A stretch of DNA of 64,000 nucleotides from Crocinitomicaceae bacterium (GTDB taxonomy: Bacteria > Bacteroidota > Bacteroidia > Flavobacteriales_D > Crocinitomicaceae): NCBI GenBank assembly GCA_017984635.1, contig JAGNZC010000004.1, positions 41,872-105,871 on the forward strand. Reading direction: 5' to 3'. The stretch's first letter is position 1. Every line of letters begins with the position of its first letter. Made by a program: the position numbers and the translations under genes. Below the pieces are notes generated by a model. It had not been told where the DNA came from. It did no database searches and saw nothing but the letters and a program-made list of their open reading frames with translations. Positions 16,186-25,447 of this stretch are shown here, in pieces.

Positions 16186-16917
16186 ATGAAGGATATTAAA
16201 CAAACTTTGGTTTTTGATTTAGGAAATACGCGCGTAAAAATTGCACGTTTCTTACATGATGAACTCGCTGATGTTGAACATTTTAGTCCAGATGAGTTTG
16301 ATGAAATGCTTGAGTTCTGTTCAAAATATCCTACAGAAAATAAAATAGCAGTTTCAGTTAGAAGCGAAGCCTATAATGAATTGTTTCGAGAGAAAACAGG
16401 CAACTTTTTATTGATAAATGCTACTACACCGAATGGATTACAGTCAAATTATAGTACTCCATTAACACTTGGAATGGATAGAATATGCAATGCAGTAGCT
16501 CTTCAACACAAAAAAGGAGGAGTCCGAGTGAGTATTGATATTGGAACATGTATAAAGTTTGATTGTATTGATGAAATGGGTTTATATTTAGGTGGGTCAA
16601 TTTCACCAGGTATCAATATCCGTTATAAATCATTAAATGATTATACAGCAAAGCTCCCTTTAATCAACGAAATGAGTCCTCAATCGCTGATTGGAAGTTC
16701 AACATCTGAAAGTATTTCATCTGGTGTAATCAATGGAGTTTTTGCAGAAATCTTAGGTTTTATGGACTTTTACAGAAATAAATATTCCAACTTAACTTTT
16801 TTTGTGACGGGTGGTGACGCTGAAAACTTTGATTTCCCTTTAAAAAGTGACATCTTTGTAGACAAAAATTTGACCTTAACAGGGTTGTACTTAATATACA
16901 AATTCAATGCAGAATAG
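16186..16917 (+). CDS. coaX: Type III pantothenate kinase
   Basis: A 243-residue cytosolic kinase for the first step of coenzyme A synthesis (pantothenate to 4'-phosphopantothenate). It has the N-terminal ASKHA phosphate loop VFDLGNTRVKIA, the second motif SIDIGTCIKFD, the pantothenate-binding GGSISPGINIRYKSL and the C-terminal VTGGDAENF. The ATG at 16186 is chosen because it follows a promoter directly and gives the usual MKDIKQTLVFDLG start. It overlaps the next gene by 11 nt. Confidence 0.95.
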   Translation: MKDIKQTLVFDLGNTRVKIARFLHDELADVEHFSPDEFDEMLEFCSKYPTENKIAVSVRSEAYNELFREKTGNFLLINATTPNGLQSNYSTPLTLGMDRICNAVALQHKKGGVRVSIDIGTCIKFDCIDEMGLYLGGSISPGINIRYKSLNDYTAKLPLINEMSPQSLIGSSTSESISSGVINGVFAEILGFMDFYRNKYSNLTFFVTGGDAENFDFPLKSDIFVDKNLTLTGLYLIYKFNAE

Positions 16918-18250
16918 AATTTTATTGTTTTTAATGTTAACTAGTGCTATGCTAATTCAAGCTCAAGGCACATTGTATTCTCCCTATTCTACAGTTGGTT
17001 TAGGTGAACAAAATAACACAGAGCATCCAACATCATTTGGAATGGGTAATGCTTCAATAACCCTTGCGGATTCGACAATATTGAATTTTTTAAATCCAGC
17101 TTCTTATAGCACTTTAGGTGATGGTCAACCCTTGTTTTCACTTGGATTTAACTCTAGAATATCAACATTCACTCAAAATAATGCTACTCAAAATCACACA
17201 AGCGCTACAATTAATCATTTTGCTTTAGGTTTTACTTTGAAGAAAAGATATGGCTTAGCATTTGGGATAAAACCTTATTCAAGTAAAGCTTATTCAATAA
17301 TTGAGGGCGTAAAAGCGGGAACGGATTCTATCATCAATACCTATTTAGGAACGGGTGGAACCAATCAATTTTTTGTAGGATTAAGTGCTTATTTATTTAA
17401 AAATGAATCGACAGCAATCTCATTGGGAACGAATTTGAGTTACCTATTTGGTGCAACGAATAACGAACGAAGATCACAATTATACAATTCTAACTCGGCT
17501 TATGGCGGAGTGGATTGGAATCGTTTTGTTGTGAGTTCTTTTCATTATGACTTTGGCTTGTTCATGAAGAAAACACTTTCACTTAAGCATACTTTTTTAG
17601 TTGCAGCTACTTTAGACCCTTCTCAAAAAGTGATGGCTGATAAAGAACATGCGTTGTTTTTTGGAGTCCTTGGAAATCCTACAAAATACGATACAATTTT
17701 ACTTTCACCTGTTGAAAGTGGCAGCTTTAAAATGCCTACATCCTTTACAATTGGTGGAAGTTATACATATTGGTTCACATCTGGGTTTTCTAGTAAATAT
17801 GTTAGAAATTCTGAAATTGCATTGCATGTAAATTATGCTTCTACAGATTGGAGAAATTATTCGTCTTCACTTGAAAACACGGTTTCTTCCCTTGAAAATA
17901 GTTACAATTTATCAATTGGATTACAATTTATTCCTGAAAGAAAATTCACAGAAAATACGGTAAACACTAGCTTTTTTGCACGTGTCAGATACCGTGCTGG
18001 ATATTACCAAAACACCCTGCCTTATTCTTTTAATGGAGAACAATTTGTAGAAAAAGGGTATACTTTAGGATTTGGAATTCCGATCATTGCTCAACAATCA
18101 TTGTCTAATTTGAACGTTGGATTTTCTTATGGAACAAGAACTACTCAACAAACGGGATCATTTAATCAATCCTATTATGGTATTCAATTTGGTGTAACGA
18201 TTGCACCTTCTATTTTTGAACGTTGGTTTAGAAAAAGAAGATTAGATTAA
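16907..18250 (+). CDS. Outer membrane beta-barrel protein of unknown function
   Basis: A 447-residue protein with a signal peptide (cleavage likely after IQAQ, about residue 20). Many alternating beta-strand-like segments follow (for example FALGFTLKKRYGLAFGIKPYS, YSIGLQF-type strands), and the C-terminal part is rich in aromatic strand ends. The early GMGNASITLADSTILNFLNPAS stretch resembles FadL/PorV-like Bacteroidota porins, where a loop with NPA is common. It sits between coaX and an LptC-like gene, a recurrent position in this phylum. Substrate unknown; transport or assembly at the outer membrane is inference. Confidence 0.75.
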   Translation: MQNRILLFLMLTSAMLIQAQGTLYSPYSTVGLGEQNNTEHPTSFGMGNASITLADSTILNFLNPASYSTLGDGQPLFSLGFNSRISTFTQNNATQNHTSATINHFALGFTLKKRYGLAFGIKPYSSKAYSIIEGVKAGTDSIINTYLGTGGTNQFFVGLSAYLFKNESTAISLGTNLSYLFGATNNERRSQLYNSNSAYGGVDWNRFVVSSFHYDFGLFMKKTLSLKHTFLVAATLDPSQKVMADKEHALFFGVLGNPTKYDTILLSPVESGSFKMPTSFTIGGSYTYWFTSGFSSKYVRNSEIALHVNYASTDWRNYSSSLENTVSSLENSYNLSIGLQFIPERKFTENTVNTSFFARVRYRAGYYQNTLPYSFNGEQFVEKGYTLGFGIPIIAQQSLSNLNVGFSYGTRTTQQTGSFNQSYYGIQFGVTIAPSIFERWFRKRRLD

Positions 18251-18260
18251 TACGATATAA

Positions 18261-18806
18261 ATGAAATGCAACTTCTCTTTTTTGAGTATCTTGATTGGAT
18301 TGGTGTTAACCGCTTGTGTCAATGATTTAGAAACCATTGAAAAAGTAACATTTAATCCTAAATCACCGGATGATGTTACAAAAAATTTGCATATTTTTTT
18401 TACTGATTCTGGGTATGCAAAAATTGAATTATCAGCTGCACTTGCAGAAACATTTTCAAAACCAACTTCATTGACAAAGTTTAAAGATGGATTAAAAGTG
18501 AACTTTTTTAATAAAAAAGGAAAAATTGCATCCACATTAACAGCCTTGTACGGTGAAATCAATTATTCCAATGGAAGTATGGTCGTTCGTGATTCAGTTC
18601 AATTATATAATCATGCAAAAAAACAGCGCATGTTAACTGAAAATCTTCATTGGAATCAGCGTGATAGTTCTATTTACACCAATTCAAATGTGGTAGTTAA
18701 ATCGCCACAAGGAGTAGTGTATGGACAAGGAATTAGAACGAAACAAGATTTTTCTTCTTATGTCTTTTTAAAGCCTTACGGTAAAATTAATTTCGATAAA
18801 CATTAA
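18261..18806 (+). CDS. lptC: LptC-like LPS export lipoprotein
   Basis: 181 residues. The signal peptide ends in the lipobox VLTAC (Cys at about residue 19), so it is probably a lipoprotein, unlike the membrane-anchored E. coli LptC. The body has the repeated short strands of an OstA/LptC beta-jellyroll (GYAKIELSAALAETF, GLKVNFFNKKGKIASTLTALYGEI, LTENLHWNQRDSSIYTNSNV, VKSPQGVVYGQGI). LptC passes LPS from the LptBFG transporter to the periplasmic bridge. It follows the porin-like gene by 10 nt and precedes the next gene by 3 nt, so one transcript is likely. Confidence 0.85.
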   Translation: MKCNFSFLSILIGLVLTACVNDLETIEKVTFNPKSPDDVTKNLHIFFTDSGYAKIELSAALAETFSKPTSLTKFKDGLKVNFFNKKGKIASTLTALYGEINYSNGSMVVRDSVQLYNHAKKQRMLTENLHWNQRDSSIYTNSNVVVKSPQGVVYGQGIRTKQDFSSYVFLKPYGKINFDKH

Positions 18807-18809
18807 ATT

Positions 18810-19031
18810 ATGCAGTTATACAATAAAATTATGCTCTATTTTTGGTTGATAGCAGCCAATACTATTTTAGTTTTTGTATCAGTTATGTGCATTGTTGAAG
18901 ACCCAAGGAAATGGTGGGTTTATTATATTTTCAGTGCGCTAGCTTATATGATGTATTTTTTCAAAAAATGGATGGTTAATCGAATGAAAAAGCACTTGCA
19001 ATTCATGGAAGATCAACAGAAAAACGCATAA
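18810..19031 (+). CDS. Small two-helix membrane protein, function unknown
   Basis: 73 residues with two membrane helices (about 7-27 and 34-52) separated by the short EDPRKWW turn, then a basic tail (KKWMVNRMKKHLQFMEDQQKNA). I do not recognise a named family. It starts 3 nt after lptC and is probably translated from the same mRNA, so an accessory role in LPS export or envelope assembly is possible but unproven. Confidence 0.7.
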   Translation: MQLYNKIMLYFWLIAANTILVFVSVMCIVEDPRKWWVYYIFSALAYMMYFFKKWMVNRMKKHLQFMEDQQKNA

Positions 19032-19078
19032 GTTAAAACCTTTTTTAGTTTGAATTGTTTGTATTACCAACAATTTCT

Positions 19079-21553
19079 ATGAACAAAATTATTTTTCATT
19101 TTATTTTTTTGCTTAGTGTAATCAATACGGTTGTAGGTCAACAATTGGTTAGTGGAAGAGTAATTGATGAAAATAAACTAAGCATCCCTTACACAACAAT
19201 TTTCGCTAAAAATAATGCTGAATTACGAACGATTACTGATGTAAATGGTTATTATGAAATGCGTTTATTTCCTGGTGAGTATTTTTTAATTGTAACGGCT
19301 GAAGGATATGAAGAACGTGAAACATATGTAATGGTTTCTGAAAAACCCATTCAAAGAGATGTTCAATTGTTCCCTAAAAAGATCAATGAAATTGGAGAAA
19401 TCCGTGTCACCACAAAAAAAACAAATCCAGGGAGAGACATTCTTTTAAAAGTAATTGAAAAACGAGAGAAAATAAGTCCATGGAGTTACCCTCACAAAGT
19501 GAATGTCTACATTAAAGCAAGTGAAAAAGTAACCTATAAAGACAAAAACAAAAAAAACAAGGAAAAACTAGATGCTTCTGGAATTGATGATCCTTTTGAA
19601 GCAGAGAAAAAAAGAGTAGAGGAAGTCAATAATATGAACCTTGTGGAAGTACAATTGAATCGCTCTTTTTCTCCTCCAACCAATGTCAAGGAAGAACGAA
19701 CTGCTTATGAAAAAAGAGGGAATGATCGTGATTTGTATTATGTTACAACAGTAAAATCAAACTTTAATTTTTTTCAAAATCTATTACATCTTGATGATTT
19801 GCATCAAACACCCATAACCTCTCCGATTTCTGTTCCCGGGATTTTATCTTATAAATATAGATTAGAAGCAAAATACGAAGAAAATGGGCAACTAATTTCG
19901 CGTATAAAGATTATCCCTAGAAATTCATCTACCTCAACATTGGAAGGATATATTTGGGTTATCGATTCTATTTGGATGATTCAGAAAATTGAACTTTCCA
20001 TGAATAAAGGGAATTTATTAGTGTATGATTATTTCAAGATCAACCAAAACTATACGAACCAAGGCGATTCACTTTGCGTTTTGCAACAACAAGTGCTTGA
20101 TTATGGTGTTAAATACAAAGATCAATCTTCAAAAGCTTCAACAATTGCAAAATTTTCAGCGTATCAATTCAATCAGTCATTTGAAAAAAAATATTTTGGC
20201 AATGAAATAGCAGTTACAACGCAAGAAGCATACGAGCGAGATACTGCATTTTGGAATGCTGCACGAACGATTCAATTTACAGAAGAAGAAAAGGCTTTTG
20301 TATTGGCAAAAGACAGCATTCGCGACGCTCATAATCGAAAAGAATATTTAGATTCCGTTGACCGAGTATTTAATAAATTAACCTTTTGGAAAGTTGTTTG
20401 GTTTGGCATTGATCATAGAAATCGTGCCAAGAAAACACAATGGACAATAAGTTCATTAGCAGGTATTTCACGACCACTTTATATAGCCGGACCAAGAGTT
20501 GCGCCGAGTTTTTTCTTTTTTAAAAAATGGAAAGATGAACGTGCACTTGATTCTTACACAGAATTATCAATGGGATTTTTGAATGCAGATGTAAAAGGAA
20601 AAACATGGTGGAGGTATCGCTTTGACCCCTTTCATTTTGGCACAGTTAATTTTACGTTAGAAAATGATTTTGATGTAATTCGGCCATATGATGCCATTAC
20701 ACAAATTTACCAGCGCGATAATTTTATAGAGAAAACTGCAGTTAAAATTGGTGGAATCTATGAATTTTTCAATGGCTTTTATGGAGAATTACAAACTGAA
20801 TTTTCTCAACGAAGAAGTATTTATGGCTATAAATTTTTTACAGAATTAGACAATGCATTTCCAAATAAAGAGCCATTAATTTTTGACCCGTACACGGCAT
20901 TACTAGCAGAAATTACAATTAGTTATACGCCGAAACAAAAATTCATGCGTGAGCCATATAGAAAAGTCTTGCTAGGATCCAAATTCCCAACATTTTATGC
21001 AAAATACGAACGTGGAATTCCAGTGGTATTAAGAAGCGTAATCGATCATGAATATGCTCGCATAGGAATCTTACAAACGTTAAAAATTGGAACATTAGGA
21101 ACGACATCTTATCATTTAACTGCATCTAAGTTTTTAAGCTCCAAAAATTTACAATGGGCAGATTTTAAGTTCCAACGTAGAAGTGATCCAATTTGGTTCT
21201 CTAATCCGTTGTATTCTTTTCAAGGATTAGATACCTTACTACCTTCAAAAGATATTTTTGCAGAGTTTCATTTTGTACACCATGATAATGGCGCATTGAT
21301 TAATAAAATTCCATTTATGAAAAAAACGGGCATTAGTCTTGCAATTGGTGGCGGTGCAATGTTTGTAAAAGAGTATAAATGGCAACACTATGAATTGTTT
21401 GGAGGATTGGAACGTAATTTCAAATTCTCTAAAAGAAGGTTACGAATTGGCTTGTACGCAACAATTGCTGATGGCAATAAAATCGATCCAACTGTAAGTT
21501 ATAAATTTTCATTTGCCATTCTCGATGATCGCGATATGAAATGGAATTTTTAA
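19079..21553 (+). CDS. DUF5686 / carboxypeptidase-regulatory-like outer membrane protein
   Basis: About 824 residues, starting at ATG 19079, which gives a normal signal peptide (MNKIIFHFIFLLSVINTVVG); an upstream TTG would put extra residues before it. Residues about 22-95 form a CarboxypepD_reg-like (CNA-B-type) domain with SGRVIDENKLSIPYTTIFAK and TDVNGYYEMRL. The remainder matches the DUF5686 pattern, with a C-terminal region that looks like an outer membrane beta-barrel (many Y/F-rich strands; ends SFAILDDRDMKWNF). These proteins are common in Bacteroidota and resemble TonB-receptor-like barrels without a plug. Function unknown. Confidence 0.85.
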   Translation: MNKIIFHFIFLLSVINTVVGQQLVSGRVIDENKLSIPYTTIFAKNNAELRTITDVNGYYEMRLFPGEYFLIVTAEGYEERETYVMVSEKPIQRDVQLFPKKINEIGEIRVTTKKTNPGRDILLKVIEKREKISPWSYPHKVNVYIKASEKVTYKDKNKKNKEKLDASGIDDPFEAEKKRVEEVNNMNLVEVQLNRSFSPPTNVKEERTAYEKRGNDRDLYYVTTVKSNFNFFQNLLHLDDLHQTPITSPISVPGILSYKYRLEAKYEENGQLISRIKIIPRNSSTSTLEGYIWVIDSIWMIQKIELSMNKGNLLVYDYFKINQNYTNQGDSLCVLQQQVLDYGVKYKDQSSKASTIAKFSAYQFNQSFEKKYFGNEIAVTTQEAYERDTAFWNAARTIQFTEEEKAFVLAKDSIRDAHNRKEYLDSVDRVFNKLTFWKVVWFGIDHRNRAKKTQWTISSLAGISRPLYIAGPRVAPSFFFFKKWKDERALDSYTELSMGFLNADVKGKTWWRYRFDPFHFGTVNFTLENDFDVIRPYDAITQIYQRDNFIEKTAVKIGGIYEFFNGFYGELQTEFSQRRSIYGYKFFTELDNAFPNKEPLIFDPYTALLAEITISYTPKQKFMREPYRKVLLGSKFPTFYAKYERGIPVVLRSVIDHEYARIGILQTLKIGTLGTTSYHLTASKFLSSKNLQWADFKFQRRSDPIWFSNPLYSFQGLDTLLPSKDIFAEFHFVHHDNGALINKIPFMKKTGISLAIGGGAMFVKEYKWQHYELFGGLERNFKFSKRRLRIGLYATIADGNKIDPTVSYKFSFAILDDRDMKWNF

Positions 21554-21565
21554 ACCGAAATTCAT

Positions 21566-21573
21566 TATCTTTG
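21566..21573 (+). promoter_or_regulatory. -7 box of the kbl promoter
   Basis: TATCTTTG is an exact consensus match 16 nt before the kbl ATG at 21590. I find no TTG at the right distance upstream, so the -33 element is weak. Confidence 0.45.
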
Positions 21574-21589
21574 AATCAAAATAAACAAC

Positions 21590-22780
21590 ATGTACACTAA
21601 AATTAAAACATACCTTCAAGAAGAACTTCAGGCAATAAAAGATGGAGGAATTTATAAACGCGAACGCATTATTACTTCTCCACAAGGAGCAAATGTTCAT
21701 GTAAGTACGGGAGAAGATGTTGTAATTATGTGTGCAAATAATTATTTGGGACTTTCATCGCATCCAGCAGTAATAAAAGCTGCAAAAGACGCATTGGATA
21801 CGCATGGTTTTGGAATGTCATCTGTTCGTTTTATATGTGGAACTCAAGATATTCATAAAGAATTAGAAGAGAGAATCGCTAATTTTTACGGTACAGAAGA
21901 TACTATTTTGTATGCAGCAGCTTTTGATGCAAATGGGGGCGTTTTTGAACCGCTATTTTCAGAGGAAGATGCCATTATTTCAGATGAATTAAACCACGCT
22001 TCTATTATTGATGGAATTCGATTGTGTAAAGCACAACGCTACCGCTATAAACATTCAGACATGGATGATTTGGAGGCTCAGTTAATCAAAGCGCAAGATC
22101 AACGTTTTCGAATCATCGTAACAGATGGTGTGTTTTCAATGGATGGCGATATTGCCAGATTGGATAAAATTTGTGATTTAGCAGATAAATACGATGCTTT
22201 AGTGATGACAGACGAATGTCATTCCGCAGGATTTATTGGCAAGACTGGACGTGGTGTTCCTGAATATTGCAATGTTATGGATCGTGTAGATATTATTACC
22301 GGAACATTAGGAAAAGCATTGGGTGGCGCAATGGGAGGTTATACAACTGGAAAAAAAGAAATCATTGAAATGTTACGTCAACGTTCACGGCCATATTTAT
22401 TTTCTAATTCATTAGCTCCTTCTATTGTTGGTGCTGGGAATAAAGTGTTTGAAATATTAAGTGCAACGACCGAATTGCGTGATAAATTGGAAAGTAATAC
22501 GACTTATTTTAAAGAAAAAATTAAAGCAGCTGGATTTGACATTAAACCAGGTGATTCTCCAATTGTACCGATTATGTTATACGATGCAGCTTTGTCACAA
22601 CAATTTGCAGACGCCTTGTTAAAAGAAGGTGTTTATGCAATCGGATTCTTCTATCCTGTTGTTGCAAAAGGTCAAGCCAGAATTCGTACACAAATTTCTG
22701 CAGCACATTCAATGGCAGATTTAGACAAAGCCATCGCCGCATTCATCAAAGTAGGTAAAGCATTAAACGTAATCAACTAA
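21590..22780 (+). CDS. kbl: Glycine C-acetyltransferase (2-amino-3-ketobutyrate CoA ligase)
   Basis: A 396-residue PLP enzyme of the alpha-oxoamine synthase family, nearly the same length as E. coli Kbl. The PLP Lys is K242 in [15 protein letters not shown]. Other family motifs are [49 protein letters not shown] and [12 protein letters not shown]. It cleaves 2-amino-3-oxobutyrate with CoA to glycine and acetyl-CoA in threonine catabolism. The partner threonine dehydrogenase (tdh) is not adjacent. Confusion with serine palmitoyltransferase or BioF is possible in this family, but the length and the SVRFICGTQ motif favour Kbl. Confidence 0.93.
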   Translation: MYTKIKTYLQEELQAIKDGGIYKRERIITSPQGANVHVSTGEDVVIMCANNYLGLSSHPAVIKAAKDALDTHGFGMSSVRFICGTQDIHKELEERIANFYGTEDTILYAAAFDANGGVFEPLFSEEDAIISDELNHASIIDGIRLCKAQRYRYKHSDMDDLEAQLIKAQDQRFRIIVTDGVFSMDGDIARLDKICDLADKYDALVMTDECHSAGFIGKTGRGVPEYCNVMDRVDIITGTLGKALGGAMGGYTTGKKEIIEMLRQRSRPYLFSNSLAPSIVGAGNKVFEILSATTELRDKLESNTTYFKEKIKAAGFDIKPGDSPIVPIMLYDAALSQQFADALLKEGVYAIGFFYPVVAKGQARIRTQISAAHSMADLDKAIAAFIKVGKALNVIN

Positions 22781-22785
22781 ATAGA

Positions 22786-23175
22786 TTGAAAAAAAATCAA
22801 CGATCATCACTTTTTTTATTGTTCCTTTTTATAGGTCAATTACTGTTGTCGTTGACAGGTTTTTCTATGTCTAATTCATTAGATAATACCAATCTAAAAT
22901 TTGAAATAATTACCAATAATCAGTCCAATTCAAGTGATTTTTTAGGTGATCAAAATCCAATAGACACCAGTTCTAATGAAGATGACACGGAAGATTCAGA
23001 AGAAGAATCTTTCGATGAAAAAGATGCTTTTGAAGATTACATTCTTACCTTGCATGAACCATTGTTTATCTATACAGATTCTTCAGAAACGAACAGTCTT
23101 TTTCACATTTACAACGCATTATCATCCCCAAATTTAGATGTACCCTATTCTCCGCCAGAATTAATTGCTTTTTAA
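22786..23175 (+). CDS. Small secreted acidic protein upstream of the SulP gene, function unknown
   Basis: 129 residues if translated from TTG at 22786, which gives a hydrophobic signal-like N-terminus (SLFLLFLFIGQLLLSLTGFS). The first ATG, at 22867, would remove that signal. The mature part has an acidic run around residues 67-85 (DDTEDSEEESFDEKDAFEDY) and ends in a proline-containing tail (VPYSPPELIAF). It starts 5 nt after the kbl stop and ends 26 nt before the SulP gene. Its position suggests a partner of the anion transport/carbonic anhydrase module. I do not recognise the family. Confidence 0.6.
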   Translation: MKKNQRSSLFLLFLFIGQLLLSLTGFSMSNSLDNTNLKFEIITNNQSNSSDFLGDQNPIDTSSNEDDTEDSEEESFDEKDAFEDYILTLHEPLFIYTDSSETNSLFHIYNALSSPNLDVPYSPPELIAF

Positions 23176-23201
23176 GAAAGTAATTAATTTAAATGTAGAA
23201 A

Positions 23202-24770
23202 ATGAAAAAGAATAAAAGTACTTGGCAACATGATTTGCCAGCAAGTTTGGTTGTTTTTTTGGTTGCCTTACCCTTGTGTTTAGGCGTTGGATTAGCATCG
23301 ACAAATATCCCATCTATTACAGGTTTACCTTCAGTTTTTTCTGGCTTAATCGCTGGTGTTGTTGGAGGAATTGTTGTTGGATTTATTAGTAAAAGTAACA
23401 TAGGAGTTTCTGGACCAGCAGCTGGATTAATCACAATTGTATTAGCCGCAATCACAACCTTAGGTAGTTTTGAAGCGTTTCTTGTTGCTGTTGTCATAGC
23501 AGGAATATTACAAATCATAGCAGGTTATTTAAAGTTGGGGATTTTGGCAAATTATTTCCCGTCCTCTGTCATCAAAGGAATGTTAGCAGCGATAGGAATC
23601 ACCTTGTTATTAAAAGAATTTCCGCATGCTATAGGTTATGATAAAGATTTTTTTGGTGATGAATCCTTTTTTCAAGCTGATGGCCACAACACATTTAGTG
23701 AGTTAATTTATGCGTTAAATGCGGTTCATCCAGGGTCAATAATAATTAGTAGTGTTTCATTAATCATTTTACTTGTTCTGGAACGACCAATTTTTAAGCG
23801 TTTTTCAGTATTGAAATTTTTGCCAAGTGCGTTATTTGTTGTTGTAATTGGGGTGTTGTTGAATTTGTTTTTCGCACAATTTAATGCACGGTTTGCCGTT
23901 CAACCAGAACATTTGGTTCAAATTCCTGTCGTAAAAAGTATTCAGGATTTTAAAGGGTTGTTTGTCTTTCCTGATTTTTCATTTTTAACCAATCCTTCAG
24001 TTTATATTATTGGTGGAACAATTGCTTTAGTAGGGAGTTTAGAAACCTTATTGAGTGTTGAAGCGACAGATAAATTAGATCCTTTAAAAAATCACACTCC
24101 AACCAATCAAGAGTTGAAAGCGCAAGGGGTTGGAAATATCGTTTCTGGTTTATTAGGTGGTTTACCGATCACGCAAGTTGTAGTTAGAAGTTCTGCCAAT
24201 ATCAATTCAGGAGGAAAGTCTAAAAAGGCAACGATTCTGCATGGAGTTTTACTCTTAATTTCGGTACTTTTTTTAGCACCTTTCATCAACCAAATTCCCT
24301 TAGCTTCTTTAGCCGCTATTTTAATCATGGTGGGTTATAAATTAGCTAAAATTCAATTATTCAAACAAGTTTACCGACAAGGATTGGATCAATTTATTCC
24401 ATTTATTGTAACAATCGTTGGGGTGTTAATGACAGACTTGTTGAAAGGAATAGTAGCAGGGATAATTATTTCCATTTTTTACATTTTGAAAAGAAATTAC
24501 AAAAACAATTATCAAATCATTGATAATGGTGAACAAGTAACGATTTTATTTTCTGAAGAAGTCACTTTTTTAAACAAAAGTGGTATTTTCGAATCGTTGA
24601 ACGAAATAAAGCCTAAAACAAAATTAACGATAGATGCTACAAAATCAACCAATATAGATTTTGATGTTCTTGAAGTGATTCAAGAGTTTAAAGCATATAC
24701 AGCTGTCGAAAAAAATATAGATTTAACACTTTTGAATATTCCAGAAGTAGTAGTAACATCAAAACATTAA
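23202..24770 (+). CDS. SulP-family anion transporter with C-terminal STAS domain
   Basis: 522 residues. The membrane part (about 1-430) has the SulP signatures LVVFLVALPLCLGVGLAS near the N-terminus, GVSGPAAGL, and LVGSLETLLSVEATDKLDP. About 12-14 helices are predicted. The C-terminal STAS domain (about 440-520) has VTFLNKSGIFESL and LTIDATKST. SulP proteins carry sulfate or bicarbonate. The beta-carbonic anhydrase gene 4 nt downstream points to bicarbonate or a CO2-supply function here, though sulfate cannot be excluded. Confidence 0.93.
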   Translation: MKKNKSTWQHDLPASLVVFLVALPLCLGVGLASTNIPSITGLPSVFSGLIAGVVGGIVVGFISKSNIGVSGPAAGLITIVLAAITTLGSFEAFLVAVVIAGILQIIAGYLKLGILANYFPSSVIKGMLAAIGITLLLKEFPHAIGYDKDFFGDESFFQADGHNTFSELIYALNAVHPGSIIISSVSLIILLVLERPIFKRFSVLKFLPSALFVVVIGVLLNLFFAQFNARFAVQPEHLVQIPVVKSIQDFKGLFVFPDFSFLTNPSVYIIGGTIALVGSLETLLSVEATDKLDPLKNHTPTNQELKAQGVGNIVSGLLGGLPITQVVVRSSANINSGGKSKKATILHGVLLLISVLFLAPFINQIPLASLAAILIMVGYKLAKIQLFKQVYRQGLDQFIPFIVTIVGVLMTDLLKGIVAGIIISIFYILKRNYKNNYQIIDNGEQVTILFSEEVTFLNKSGIFESLNEIKPKTKLTIDATKSTNIDFDVLEVIQEFKAYTAVEKNIDLTLLNIPEVVVTSKH

Positions 24771-24774
24771 AAAT

Positions 24775-25410
24775 ATGGAAGCATTCTACAATAAGTTAAT
24801 AGAGAATAATAAAGAGTGGGTAAGTCGTAACTTAGCAAAAGACCCTCAGTTTTTTGAACGTCTAGCGGATGGTCAAGAACCACCTCTTTTATGGATTGGT
24901 TGCTCTGATAGCCGTGTTCCCGCGAATGAAATTATCGGAGCTGCTCCTGGCGAAGTATTTGTGCATAGAAATATTGCAAACATGGTCATACACACAGATA
25001 TTAGTATGTTGAGTGTTTTGGATTATGCCGTAAACGTGTTAAAAGTAAAACATGTTATTGTTTGCGGACATTACGGTTGTGGCGGTGTGAAAGCAGCGAT
25101 GGGTAATAGTCAAATTGGGTTAATTGATAACTGGATTCGTCATATAAAAGATGTTTACCGCTTTCATCACGAAGAATTGAATGCGATTCAAGATGAAAAA
25201 GCTCGTTTCAACCGTTTTGTAGAAGTCAATGTTGCTGAACAAGTCTTAGATTTAGCTAAAACTACAATTTTACAAAGCGCTTGGGGAAAAGGACAACAAG
25301 TTCACTTACACGGTTGGGTTTATGATATTCACGACGGACTCATTAACGATTTAAATGTTACATTAAAGGATAACAAAAGTTTAAATGAAGTCTATCAATT
25401 GAATTTATAG
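24775..25410 (+). CDS. Beta-class carbonic anhydrase
   Basis: A 211-residue enzyme for CO2 hydration to bicarbonate. The zinc ligands are Cys43 (in GCSDSRVPANE, with the Asp45/Arg47 dyad), His99 and Cys102 (in GHYGCGGVKAAM). The VHRNIANMV and LHGWVYDI motifs are also typical. It begins 4 nt after the SulP gene, so both should be co-transcribed, giving a transporter plus anhydrase pair that would supply bicarbonate for carboxylations or balance pH. Confidence 0.96.
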   Translation: MEAFYNKLIENNKEWVSRNLAKDPQFFERLADGQEPPLLWIGCSDSRVPANEIIGAAPGEVFVHRNIANMVIHTDISMLSVLDYAVNVLKVKHVIVCGHYGCGGVKAAMGNSQIGLIDNWIRHIKDVYRFHHEELNAIQDEKARFNRFVEVNVAEQVLDLAKTTILQSAWGKGQQVHLHGWVYDIHDGLINDLNVTLKDNKSLNEVYQLNL

Positions 25411-25432
25411 TTCATGTAAATGATTAAATTTG
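25399..25432 (+). promoter_or_regulatory. Promoter of the DNA alkylation repair gene
   Basis: TTG (25399-25401), 23 nt, then TAAATTTG (25425-25432). The predicted start is about 11 nt before the ATG at 25448. A small hairpin TTGTTC-TTTT-GAACAA (25430-25445) overlaps the expected leader. Confidence 0.5.
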
Positions 25433-25447
25433 TTCTTTTGAACAACA

